DNA of 64,000 nucleotides from Agromyces flavus (lineage in GTDB: Bacteria > Actinomycetota > Actinomycetes > Actinomycetales > Microbacteriaceae): the NCBI RefSeq assembly GCF_900104685.1, contig NZ_LT629755.1:2108001-2172000 (forward strand). Reading direction: 5' to 3'. Shown here in pieces: positions 36,747 through 45,426 of the stretch; position 1 is the stretch's first letter, and every line of letters begins with the position of its first letter. The position numbers and the translations under genes were made by a program. A model generated the notes under the pieces. The model did not search any database. It saw nothing but the letters and a program-made list of their open reading frames with translations, and was not told where the DNA came from.

Positions 36747-36892
36747 CGAGCACCCCCGGGAAACGGGCCCGCGCGGACCCTTCCGGTCAGGCTACTGCGA
36801 TCACGCGGATCGCACGCGATGCAGTTCCGCGCATCCTGCCGGCCGCGAGTCGCTCGACCACATGGCGGTGCCCGCGAGTCGGCGCGGCATCG

Positions 36893-36898
36893 TAGGCT
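36893..36898 (+). promoter_or_regulatory. -10 box TAGGCT for leaderless eis-like mRNA
   Basis: TAGGCT ends 6 nt before ATG 36905, so transcription should start at or next to the start codon. No Shine-Dalgarno sequence is present. The same arrangement is seen at several other genes in the window. Confidence 0.6.
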
Positions 36899-36904
36899 GG
36901 ATCG

Positions 36905-38308
36905 ATGTCGTTCGAACCCCGGTCCATCCCGATCGACCCCGACGCGAAGGCGGCCCTCGCCGCCAAGGGCCTCGACTACCGACTCGTCGACTCGAACGAC
37001 CTCGAGGCACTCGACGGATGGATCGACGCCGACCACCGCGGCTTCCATCACGCGCGGCCCCGCGACCCGGGCCGCGAGTACGACCGCGCGGTCATGGCCG
37101 AGCGCCGCATCCACGGGGTGTACGACGACGACATCCCCGAGCCGCGCGTGCCCGTCGCCACGGTCTCGAGCTGGCCGGCGGGACTCAGCGTGCCCGGTGG
37201 CCGCAGCGTCGACGGCTGGGCCGTGAGCTCGGTGACCGTCTCGCCGACGCACCGTCGTCGCGGCATCGCGCGCGCCCTCATGGAGGCCGAACTCGCGACC
37301 GCGCGCCGCGCTGGCGCGGCCGTCGCGATGCTCACCGCGACCGAGGCGACCATCTACGGCCGCTTCGGCTACGCCCCCGCCGCCAAGGCCGCGACCGTCG
37401 AGGTCGACCGCCGCCGCGCGCACTGGATCGGGCCCGACGCGCCGGGGCGCGTCCACTTCGTCGAACCCGGGTCGCTTCGCGACCAGGCGCCCGCCATCTC
37501 GCGGCGCGCCGTCTCCCGCACGCCCGGTGAGATCGACCGGTGGCCGGGTGCGCTCGATCGGATGCTCGGACTCGTCGATCCCGACTCCGATGCCTCGCGT
37601 GGACTTCGCGCGCTGCGATACGACGATGAGCACGGCCAGCCGCAGGGCTTCGCGACGTTCCGGGTGACCCGCGAGCCGAACGAGCCCGGCTGGGTCGAGT
37701 TCGACGTGCTGGCCGCGGCGACCGATGACGCGGAGCGGGCGCTCTGGCGCGTGCTCGTCGAGCAGGACTTCGTGACGGGCGTGCGCGGGCTGCTGCGCTC
37801 GGTCGACGAGCCGCTCGAGTGGCTGCTCGAGGATCCGCGCGCGGTGACGACGCGCGACGCGGGCGACCACCTGTGGGTCCGCGTGGTCGACGCCGCGGCC
37901 GCGCTCGGGGCGCGGCGTTACGGTGCCGCCGGCGAGCTCGTGCTCGACATCGTGGATCCGCTCGGCTACGCGGCCGGTCGCTACACCCTGCTGGCCTCCG
38001 CCGACGGACGCGCGGTCGTGCACTCCCCGCGTGGCGAGGGCGAGACCGACGAGGCCCCCAAGCGCGAGCGGTCCCGCTCGCGCGGGGCCGACGCATCGAC
38101 GGGCGGCGCACGTGCGGCATCGCGCGCGGCGGCACCGCGGTCGATGCGCCTGCACGTCCGCGATCTCGCGTCGATCTACCTCGGCGGCGTGCGTCCGTCG
38201 GTGCTCGCCCGCGCCGGCCGGATCGCCGAGGCGTCGCCCGGCGCCCTCGAGCTCGCCGATCGCATGTTCGCGTCGCCGCGCACGCCGCACCTCAGCATCT
38301 GGTTCTGA
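36905..38308 (+). CDS. GNAT acetyltransferase, Eis family
   Basis: A 467-residue protein with the Eis layout: a GNAT domain with acetyl-CoA loop VSPTHRRRGIARALM, a second GNAT-like domain at about 180-310, and a C-terminal SCP2-like domain ending SIWF, where the carboxyl-terminal Phe takes part in catalysis in Mycobacterium Eis. A 35-residue basic/Ser-rich insert lies near residue 385. Eis enzymes acetylate aminoglycosides and other amines; the natural substrate here is unknown. Confidence 0.9.
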   Translation: MSFEPRSIPIDPDAKAALAAKGLDYRLVDSNDLEALDGWIDADHRGFHHARPRDPGREYDRAVMAERRIHGVYDDDIPEPRVPVATVSSWPAGLSVPGGRSVDGWAVSSVTVSPTHRRRGIARALMEAELATARRAGAAVAMLTATEATIYGRFGYAPAAKAATVEVDRRRAHWIGPDAPGRVHFVEPGSLRDQAPAISRRAVSRTPGEIDRWPGALDRMLGLVDPDSDASRGLRALRYDDEHGQPQGFATFRVTREPNEPGWVEFDVLAAATDDAERALWRVLVEQDFVTGVRGLLRSVDEPLEWLLEDPRAVTTRDAGDHLWVRVVDAAAALGARRYGAAGELVLDIVDPLGYAAGRYTLLASADGRAVVHSPRGEGETDEAPKRERSRSRGADASTGGARAASRAAAPRSMRLHVRDLASIYLGGVRPSVLARAGRIAEASPGALELADRMFASPRTPHLSIWF

Positions 38309-38335
38309 CGCGACATCCGCTCGACCGGCCTCGAG

Positions 38336-39469
38336 TCACGCCGCGTCCTGGCGCGGGAAGATCACCTTCTCGACGATGATGATGAGCGATGCCGCGATCG
38401 GGATGGCGACGAGCGCGCCGAGCACGCCGCCGAGCGTGCCGCCCGCGACCGCCGCGATGACCACGAGCGCACCCGGCACCGAGACCGCGCGGCTCATGAT
38501 GCGCGGGCTGAGGACGTACGCCTCGATCTGCATGTAGATGAGGTAGTAGATCCCGGCGGCGACGCCCGTGGCGGGCCCCGCGGTGAAGCTGATGAGCGTG
38601 ATGATCACGGCGCCGGTCAGGGTTCCGATCAGGGGCACCAACGAGCCGAGGAACGCGATGAAGGCCAGCAGGATGGGCGCGGGCGCGCCGATGATGGTCA
38701 GGTAGATGAGGCTCAGCACGCCGTTGATCGAGGCGAGGCTCACCTGGCCGATCACGTAGCGGCCGACCGAGCCCGTGATCTCCTCGGACACTTCGACGAA
38801 CCCGTTGCGCGAGGACGCGGGCACGAACCGCCCGGCGTAGCGCTTCATCGCGTCGAGCGACGCGAGGAAGTACAGGGTCAGGATCAGCACGATCGTCGCC
38901 CCCGTGAGTCCACCCGCGATGCCCGCGCCGACGGCCAGGATGCCGCCCGTCAGCGCTCCGATGTTCTTCGGGTCGCCGAGCCAGTCGCCGAGGAACCCGA
39001 TGCTGTCCTCGATCCACGTGGTGCCGCCGGCGATCGAACTGATCCATGCGACGAGGTCGCTGTTCGCGGCATCCTCGACGATCTGGTCCCAATTCTCGAC
39101 GATCGTGGTCACCTGCTCGACGACGAGCGGCACGATCGTCGCGATGAGCCCGACGAACAGGCCGATGACGAACAGGAAGACGAGCAGGATGGCGAGCCAC
39201 CGCGCCATGCCGCGGCGCTGCAGCCAGCTCACGACCGGGTCGAGGCCGAGCGCGAGGAACAGGGCCAACGCGATGTACAGGATGACCGTGCTCAGCTGAC
39301 CCACGATGCCGCCCAGGAACACCGCGAGCAGGACGCCGATCGCGCCGACGAACCCCATCCGGAACGCCCGGACCCTGACCTCGGGCGCGTTCGAGTTGGC
39401 CTCGGCGGTCACCTCGGCCTGGACGGGCGGCTCGGGCTGCCGGACCACGCCGGCGACGCGTCTCCACAT
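38336..39469 (-). CDS. AI-2E family transporter
   Basis: A 377-residue polytopic membrane protein of the AI-2E transporter (YdgG/TqsA/PerM) family. About eight membrane helices are seen, with the family features LGLDPVVSWLQRRGMARWLA and LGSLVPLIGTLTGAVIITL and the late LSPRIMSRAV. The ATG at 39469 follows TAGCGT (39477-39482) by 7 nt, suggesting a leaderless mRNA. Family members export autoinducer-2 or act as Na+/H+ antiporters, so the real substrate is open. Confidence 0.9.
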   Translation of the reverse strand: MWRRVAGVVRQPEPPVQAEVTAEANSNAPEVRVRAFRMGFVGAIGVLLAVFLGGIVGQLSTVILYIALALFLALGLDPVVSWLQRRGMARWLAILLVFLFVIGLFVGLIATIVPLVVEQVTTIVENWDQIVEDAANSDLVAWISSIAGGTTWIEDSIGFLGDWLGDPKNIGALTGGILAVGAGIAGGLTGATIVLILTLYFLASLDAMKRYAGRFVPASSRNGFVEVSEEITGSVGRYVIGQVSLASINGVLSLIYLTIIGAPAPILLAFIAFLGSLVPLIGTLTGAVIITLISFTAGPATGVAAGIYYLIYMQIEAYVLSPRIMSRAVSVPGALVVIAAVAGGTLGGVLGALVAIPIAASLIIIVEKVIFPRQDAA

Positions 39470-39562
39470 GGCTGCGACGCTACGCGTGAGCCGCGCGACG
39501 GTCCGACCGGCGCGCCGCGCCGACGTCCAACACGTGCGGCATCACCATCGCCACCGGGCCGG

Positions 39563-40888
39563 TCACGCGGGCATACCGCCGGTCGTGAGCCAGACCACGA
39601 CGGCGATGCCGACGGCCAGCGCGCCGAGCAGCACGCCGGCGCCGCCGACGAGCAGGCGCTGCTTCGAGGCATCCGCCCGATCGGCGACACGGGCCCAGGT
39701 CGGCACCCGGCCCTTGCGCACCTGCGTCTCGACGATCATCGATCGGATGATGTCGCGCATGGTGCTCGCAACGTCATGCGCGTTCGGGCGCACCGCCGGG
39801 TCGTCCGCCGTCATCGCGGCGAGCAGGGCCCGCCACTCGGGCGAGAGGTCCTCGGGGATCTCGGGCGACCGGTGGAGGCGCGCGAGCGCGGCCTCGATGG
39901 GAGTGCCCGAGTACTCGCGCTCGCCCTTCAACGCTTCGAGGAGCACCAGCCCGAGCGAGTAGATGTCGGTCGCCGCGGTGACGTCCTCACCGCGGGCCTG
40001 CTCGGGCGAGATGTACGCCGCCGTGCCCATGATCGTGCCGTGCCCGGTGAGGCGCGTGCCGTCGACGAACTGGGCGACGCCGAAGTCGGCGAGTCGCGTG
40101 ATGAGCGTGTACCCGAAGGTCGGGGTCTCGCTGACGAGGATGTTCTCGGGCTTGATGTCGCGGTGGATGACACCGTGCCCGTGCACGTAGCTGAGCACGT
40201 CGGCGACCTGGGCGCCGACATCGGCGACCTGCCGCTGCTTGAGCGGCCCGTTGTGGATGCGGTGTGCGAGGGACAGTCCCTCGACGAGCTCCATGACGAG
40301 GTACCGGCGCTCGACGCCGGCGTGCATGAGCCGTCCGGCGTCGTAGACCGGAACGAGTCCCACGTGGGTGAGCCCGCTGAGCAGGTTGATCTCGCGCTCG
40401 CGGCGCTGGCGATCGGCCACCGTCTCGTCGGCGTCGCGGAACAGCTTCACGGCGACGTGCCGGCCGAGCTCGTTGTCGCGAGCGCGGTAGACATCGGCCA
40501 TGCCGCCGGAGCCGATGTGCTCGAGGAACTCGTAGCGCGGCACCGGCTCGGCGTACTCGGACTCACCGGCGGTGCCCGGCGCACTCGTCGGAAGCGCCGC
40601 ATCGGGCGAGACGGCGCCCGGGATCGACGGCATGGCGCCGGGGTCGGTGCGGACGCTGGGATCCGTGCGGACGCTCGGGTCGGTGCGAACGTCGCGGTGG
40701 GCGGGGAGGATGGGATCGGCGTGCAGGCCTGCCGCGTGCGCGCCGGCCGAGTTCTGGCCCGGAACCGCACTCGGCCCGGTGCGGTACGCGGCATCGGGTC
40801 GGAGGGTGGGGTCGGTGCTGACGCCGACGCCCGCGACGCCGGGCATGCCGGGCGGGTGGGGGCGCCCTTCGGGCGACGACTCGTGCAT
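39563..40888 (-). CDS. Serine/threonine protein kinase with one C-terminal membrane span
   Basis: A 441-residue PknB-type kinase. An unstructured N-terminal region of about 115 residues includes three tandem VRTDPS units (residues 67-83). The kinase domain has GSGGMADVY, Lys148, catalytic HRDIKPEN (Asp244) and DFG 268-270, and GTAAYISPEQA. One membrane helix at about 415-437 follows, and only a short tail lies outside, so there is no sensor domain. ATG 40888 has GAGG 8 nt upstream. Putting the disordered part before the kinase rather than between kinase and membrane is unusual. Substrates are unknown. Confidence 0.9.
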   Translation of the reverse strand: MHESSPEGRPHPPGMPGVAGVGVSTDPTLRPDAAYRTGPSAVPGQNSAGAHAAGLHADPILPAHRDVRTDPSVRTDPSVRTDPGAMPSIPGAVSPDAALPTSAPGTAGESEYAEPVPRYEFLEHIGSGGMADVYRARDNELGRHVAVKLFRDADETVADRQRREREINLLSGLTHVGLVPVYDAGRLMHAGVERRYLVMELVEGLSLAHRIHNGPLKQRQVADVGAQVADVLSYVHGHGVIHRDIKPENILVSETPTFGYTLITRLADFGVAQFVDGTRLTGHGTIMGTAAYISPEQARGEDVTAATDIYSLGLVLLEALKGEREYSGTPIEAALARLHRSPEIPEDLSPEWRALLAAMTADDPAVRPNAHDVASTMRDIIRSMIVETQVRKGRVPTWARVADRADASKQRLLVGGAGVLLGALAVGIAVVVWLTTGGMPA

Positions 40889-40963
40889 GCGGATGGCCTC
40901 TTCTCTCCGGTCGGGGGCGACCGGCTCCACGCGCACGATTGCTGGGGATCTTGCGTCGTTTCG

Positions 40964-40980
40964 CTAGTTTATCTAACTAG
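40964..40980. promoter_or_regulatory. Inverted repeat in the kinase promoter
   Basis: CTAGTT and AACTAG arms lie around TTATC-like centre in the kinase upstream region. On the minus strand it contains TAGATA, a possible -10. The CTAG core recurs in the palindrome beside the neighbouring marR gene, so that regulator is a candidate binder. Confidence 0.4.
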
Positions 40981-41092
40981 TAACCCCGGCGATCGCATCA
41001 CACCATGCAGTCTTCCGAATCCGGATACGGCAAGGCAATTCACCCGCTGCCCGTTGACACGCGGACGCGAACGTGCAGCAGCAGTGCTCGGT

Positions 41093-41647
41093 TCAGGAGA
41101 CACTGCGCGCGGAAGGGATCGGCGAGACCAGCACGTCGGCCTCCGCCGCGTGCGCGTCGACCTCGCTCACGCTGTCGACGGCACTGCGCATGCGCTCGAG
41201 GAAGTCGAGGACCGTGACGGCCTCCTCGGGCGCGAGCCCCTCGGCGACATCGATCATCCGCCGATGCATCTCGCCGAGCGTCGCGCGCACCTCGTCGTCG
41301 CTCGAGATGGTCGGTGCGATCACCAGCGCTCGGCGGTCGGTGGGATGCGGACGGCGCTCGACGTGGCCGCTGCGCACCAGGCGGTCGATGAGCACGGTCG
41401 TCGACGCCGACGAGATCCCGAGATGGGCGGAGAGGTCCTTCGGGCTCACCGAGCGACCTTCCGTCTCGCTCTTGAGCAGGAACCGGATCGCGAGGAGATC
41501 GGTCTCGCCCATGCGCATGGCCGAGCGCGTGCGTCGCCGCATCGCGGCCTCAGCGGCCCGATAGTCGCGCAGCGCATTGAGGACCGCGACTCCGCGACGG
41601 GTGCGATCGGCGGCGTACCAGTACCCCGAGGAGCGCTCGCCAGTCAT
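41093..41647 (-). CDS. MarR family transcriptional regulator
   Basis: A 184-residue winged-helix protein. The recognition helix lies in VSPKDLSAHLGISSASTTVL and the wing in HVERRPHPTDRRALVIAPT. The frame is open far upstream but ATG 41647 sits 7 nt after TAGTAT (41655-41660), so a leaderless start is favoured. A palindrome (ACTAGA...TCTAGT) 26 bp upstream of the ATG suggests autoregulation. The neighbour downstream is the Ser/Thr kinase gene on the same strand, 204 bp away. Confidence 0.88.
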   Translation of the reverse strand: MTGERSSGYWYAADRTRRGVAVLNALRDYRAAEAAMRRRTRSAMRMGETDLLAIRFLLKSETEGRSVSPKDLSAHLGISSASTTVLIDRLVRSGHVERRPHPTDRRALVIAPTISSDDEVRATLGEMHRRMIDVAEGLAPEEAVTVLDFLERMRSAVDSVSEVDAHAAEADVLVSPIPSARSVS

Positions 41648-41654
41648 CCCACCG

Positions 41655-41687
41655 ATACTACATGACCTCGTTACTAGACGATCTAGT
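41655..41687 (-). promoter_or_regulatory. marR promoter (TAGTAT) and autoregulatory palindrome
   Basis: TAGTAT occupies 41655-41660, ending 7 nt before the start codon. ACTAGACGATCTAGT at 41673-41687 has 6-bp perfect arms around a 3-nt centre and covers the -35 region, a good place for self-repression. Confidence 0.6.
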
Positions 41688-41711
41688 GAACCCGATCGGG
41701 AGCCCGGTGAC

Positions 41712-42422
41712 TCAGAACGATCGGACGTAGGTCCATGGCAGGCGGTCCATGACGAGCCGATGCCTCGGGCCGACCGCGTCGGATGCCGCCTCGTCGGCCA
41801 CCACGGCGTCGCGCTCCGCGGCGAACTCTTCATCCTCCTGCCAGTACAACCGGCTCCGGTCGCCGCTGAACCGCCCGACGAACGGGAGCACGCCCTGCTC
41901 GCGGAGCTGCCTGAGCACGGCATCGGAGGACGTCGCGTCGCGAAGGCCGTGCAGCGTGACCCACGTCGGCGGGAACAGCGTCATGCCGCCTGCGGCGTGG
42001 CGATCGAGCGCATCGGTCGGCCGCAACCATTCGGTCGCGACGAGCTCGGCCTCCGACGGCACCGGATCCGCCTCGGGTGCGCGGGTGGCGTAGAACCGCG
42101 TGCGCAGACGCTTGGGGACGCCCTCGGGCGGACTCCACACCGCGAATTCCACGAGAGCCTCGGGGTCGATCGACAGTCCGACCTCCTCGGCCGTCTCGCG
42201 AACCGCCGCGCGTCGTGCGGCCGCGCTCGAGTCGATCGCCTCGCCCGCGGCATCCTCGGCGTCGACGGCGCCGCCCGGGAAGACCCACGCACCGGCGAAG
42301 GACCCTCGGTCGGGCCGCAAGCCGAGGAGCACTTCCACTCCCCCGATCCCGTCGCGCAGCAGCACGACGGTCGCGGCCGACCCGACGGCGGGAACGGTGG
42401 CGGGGGCCTCGTCGCGATCCAT
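41712..42422 (-). CDS. NUDIX hydrolase
   Basis: A 236-residue NUDIX protein. The Nudix box appears as GGAVDAEDAAGEAIDSS then RRAAVRETAEEVGL; the spacing between GG and RE is longer than the basic motif, as in the NUDT7/NUDT19-like CoA pyrophosphatase branch. It probably cleaves a nucleoside diphosphate linked to another group. ATG 42422 lies 6 nt after TAGGCT (42429-42434). It is divergent from an MBL-fold gene with only 34 bp between start codons. Confidence 0.87.
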   Translation of the reverse strand: MDRDEAPATVPAVGSAATVVLLRDGIGGVEVLLGLRPDRGSFAGAWVFPGGAVDAEDAAGEAIDSSAAARRAAVRETAEEVGLSIDPEALVEFAVWSPPEGVPKRLRTRFYATRAPEADPVPSEAELVATEWLRPTDALDRHAAGGMTLFPPTWVTLHGLRDATSSDAVLRQLREQGVLPFVGRFSGDRSRLYWQEDEEFAAERDAVVADEAASDAVGPRHRLVMDRLPWTYVRSF

Positions 42423-42428
42423 CCCGTC

Positions 42429-42450
42429 AGCCTATGCCGGTCGATACACT
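42429..42450. promoter_or_regulatory. Back-to-back leaderless promoters, NUDIX and MBL genes
   Basis: On the minus strand TAGGCT (42429-42434) lies 6 nt before ATG 42422. On the plus strand TACACT (42445-42450) lies 6 nt before GTG 42457. The 34-bp gap leaves no space for a leader in either direction, so their polymerase footprints must overlap. Confidence 0.65.
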
Positions 42451-42456
42451 GCCGAG

Positions 42457-43266
42457 GTGGCCGAGACCGCCGATGCCCCGCACCCGCCCGATGGCGTGAC
42501 GCTGGTCCGCGCGCCGAACCCGGGCCCGATGACGCTGGACGGCACGAACTCGTGGGTCCTTCGCGCGCCCGGTGCCTCAGGCGCGATCGTCATCGACCCC
42601 GGACCTGCGAACGCCGCGCACCTCGAGCGACTCGCACGAGGCGGCGTCGAGCTGGTGCTCATCACCCACCGCCATCCCGACCACACCGAGGCCGTCGACG
42701 CGTTCGCGGCGCTCACGGGTGCGCCCGTACGGGCGATCGATGAGATGTGGTGCCGCGGCGGTGCGCCGCTCGTCGACGGCGAGCGCATCCGAGCGGGAGG
42801 AGTGGAGCTCGAGGTGCTCGCGACGCCCGGTCACACGTCCGACTCGGCGTGCTTCGCCCTGGTGGCGGCGGCAGATGACGCGCCCGGCGCCTCGGACACC
42901 GCGATTGCCGTGTTCACCGGCGACACCGTCCTCGGCCGCGGGACGACGATCATCGCCCACCCCGACGGCGCGCTCGGCCCCTACCTCGACTCGCTCGCGC
43001 GCCTGCGGGAGCTCGGCGCCGCGGGAGGCGTCGCCGTCCTCCCCGGCCACGGGCCCGTGCTCCCCGACCTCGCCGGCATCTGCGATGCCTACCTCGCGCA
43101 CCGACAGGAACGCCTCGACCAGATCCGGGCTGCGCTCGCCCGGCTCGGCGCCGACGCCACCGCGGAAGCCGTGACCGATGTCGTGTACGCCGACGTCCAC
43201 GGGTCCGTGCGGTTCGCCGCCGAGGCATCGGTGCGCGCGCAGCTCGAGTACCTCCGCCGAGGCTAG
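42457..43266 (+). CDS. MBL-fold metallo-hydrolase (glyoxalase II-like)
   Basis: A 269-residue metallo-beta-lactamase-fold protein with an intact motif THRHPDHTEA (HxHxDH), followed by ATPGHTSDS, FTGDTVLG and LPGHGPVL, which give the remaining ligands. The C-terminal helical region (AYLAHRQERLDQIRAAL) is like that of LACTB2-type hydrolases and glyoxalase II relatives. GTG 42457 is taken as a leaderless start. It is convergent with terC, with a perfect palindrome between them. Confidence 0.88.
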   Translation: MAETADAPHPPDGVTLVRAPNPGPMTLDGTNSWVLRAPGASGAIVIDPGPANAAHLERLARGGVELVLITHRHPDHTEAVDAFAALTGAPVRAIDEMWCRGGAPLVDGERIRAGGVELEVLATPGHTSDSACFALVAAADDAPGASDTAIAVFTGDTVLGRGTTIIAHPDGALGPYLDSLARLRELGAAGGVAVLPGHGPVLPDLAGICDAYLAHRQERLDQIRAALARLGADATAEAVTDVVYADVHGSVRFAAEASVRAQLEYLRRG

Positions 43267-43275
43267 GCCGACGTG

Positions 43276-43299
43276 GGCGGATGGCGCGCGCCATCCGCC
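43276..43299. terminator. 24-bp perfect palindrome between MBL and terC genes
   Basis: The arm GGCGGATGGCGC (43276-43287) is followed without spacer by its exact reverse complement (43288-43299). It lies between two convergent stop codons, 9 bp and 13 bp away, so it can serve as a bidirectional terminator. The arm matches those at 4564-4597. Confidence 0.65.
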
Positions 43300-43312
43300 A
43301 CGTCACGGCCGG

Positions 43313-44128
<816 letters not shown>

Positions 44129-44191
44129 TCTCTCCGAGTGCGGTGGTCAGTCCCTGTGCGTCGGACCGGCGAGACCTCGCGATCGGGCGGA

Positions 44192-45277
44192 CTATCGCAA
44201 CCCGATCGAGACGACCTTGCCGTCGCCGAACACGTCGGTCGAGACGACGAGGCGGCCGCTCTGCCACTCGACGCCCGCAGGCGACGGCAGCTCGGCGAAC
44301 GTGCTGACCTCGCCGCGCTTCGTGATGACGGACACCTTGCCGCCGAACAGCTCGGTGACGAACACGTTGCCGTTCGGGGCGACCGCGACGCCGGTGGCAC
44401 CCGCGAACCCGGACGCGTACAGCTGCACCTCACCCGTGTCGGGGTTCACGCGGTACACGGCGCCTCGCGCGCCGCTGCTCTCATCCTCAGGGCCGCCCGG
44501 GAGCGACGTGACGTAGAGCCATCCGTCGCGTCCCATCTCGACGTCGGTCGGCACGGGCTCGGTGATGAACTCGTGACCGACGACGCACGTGGGCAGGCCG
44601 AACGCCGCGGCGAGCGAGTCCGTGGCGATGAGGCTCGACGGGGGCAGCACGGCGACAGTCGAGATCTCCCCGGCCGGATCGACCGCGAGGACGGCGTTGG
44701 CACCGGCATCCGCGACGTAGGTCACGCCCTTCAGTGCGAGCGCTCCGTAGACGTGCGTGTCGATCGCGCCGCCGTGCGGACCGACGAACGGGAGCAGGAA
44801 CGGCGGGATCTGCTCGAGGCAGTCGGGTGCGAGGTCGCGGAAGCCGTACTCGGCGTCCGCATCCGGGTTGTTCGCCTGCTCCCACGCGAGCACGTCGATC
44901 GACGACACGGTTCCGTCCGCCGCGCGCTGCATGAGCCGCGAGGCGAGCACCTGCTCCATGTCGCCCTCGCGCTCGCCCCAGATCACGACGTCGCCGAGGG
45001 TCGATACGGCGGCGATGCCCGGGCCGGTCGCCAGCGTCTCGGGCGCCCCCTTGGTGACCTTCGTCAACAGGCCGGCGAAGTCCTGGCCGACGTAGAGCGT
45101 GCCGTTCGGCGTCACGTCGAACGTCAGCGGGGTCACGAGGTGCTCCGCCAGGGTGACCGTGTCCCCGGGTGACGGCGGCTTCGGCCCGCGCGGCGCGGCC
45201 ACGGCCGGGGTCGCGACCGCCGCGAGCGCCACCCCAAGGATCGTCGTGATCGTCGCAAGCGCACCGAGTCGTCGCAC
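44192..45277 (-). CDS. Secreted ScyD/ScyE family protein
   Basis: A 361-residue secreted protein of beta-propeller type. GTG 45277 follows GAGGGGGA and opens a signal peptide ending near TPAVAAP. Repeated blades carry DGWLYVTSLPGG, TGVAVAPNGNVFVTELFGGKV and AGVEWQSGRLVVSTD. The family name comes from cyanobacterial scytonemin genes, but actinobacterial members have no assigned role. It might bind or cleave an extracellular ligand. It is transcribed towards terC. Confidence 0.83.
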   Translation of the reverse strand: MRRLGALATITTILGVALAAVATPAVAAPRGPKPPSPGDTVTLAEHLVTPLTFDVTPNGTLYVGQDFAGLLTKVTKGAPETLATGPGIAAVSTLGDVVIWGEREGDMEQVLASRLMQRAADGTVSSIDVLAWEQANNPDADAEYGFRDLAPDCLEQIPPFLLPFVGPHGGAIDTHVYGALALKGVTYVADAGANAVLAVDPAGEISTVAVLPPSSLIATDSLAAAFGLPTCVVGHEFITEPVPTDVEMGRDGWLYVTSLPGGPEDESSGARGAVYRVNPDTGEVQLYASGFAGATGVAVAPNGNVFVTELFGGKVSVITKRGEVSTFAELPSPAGVEWQSGRLVVSTDVFGDGKVVSIGLR

Positions 45278-45426
45278 GTGGTCCCCCTCGAGACTCGCCG
45301 CCGCGGGATCTCCCGTCAGGCCCACCGGTGGGGCCGCAGCTGCGACGGATGGCTGGACTCTACCGACCAGCCGAGTGGGCCGAGACCCCAGAACGAGGCA
45401 CACGAGGTCGCGGCGGCGTACGCGTG

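Noticed and set aside
41050..41060. TTGACA between kinase and marR genes as a plus-strand promoter
   Set aside because: No -10 box lies at a suitable distance and no plus-strand gene follows.
44129..44191. Possible yybP-ykoY manganese riboswitch upstream of terC
   Set aside because: Only 63 bp separate terC from the next gene, and I see no conserved riboswitch core.
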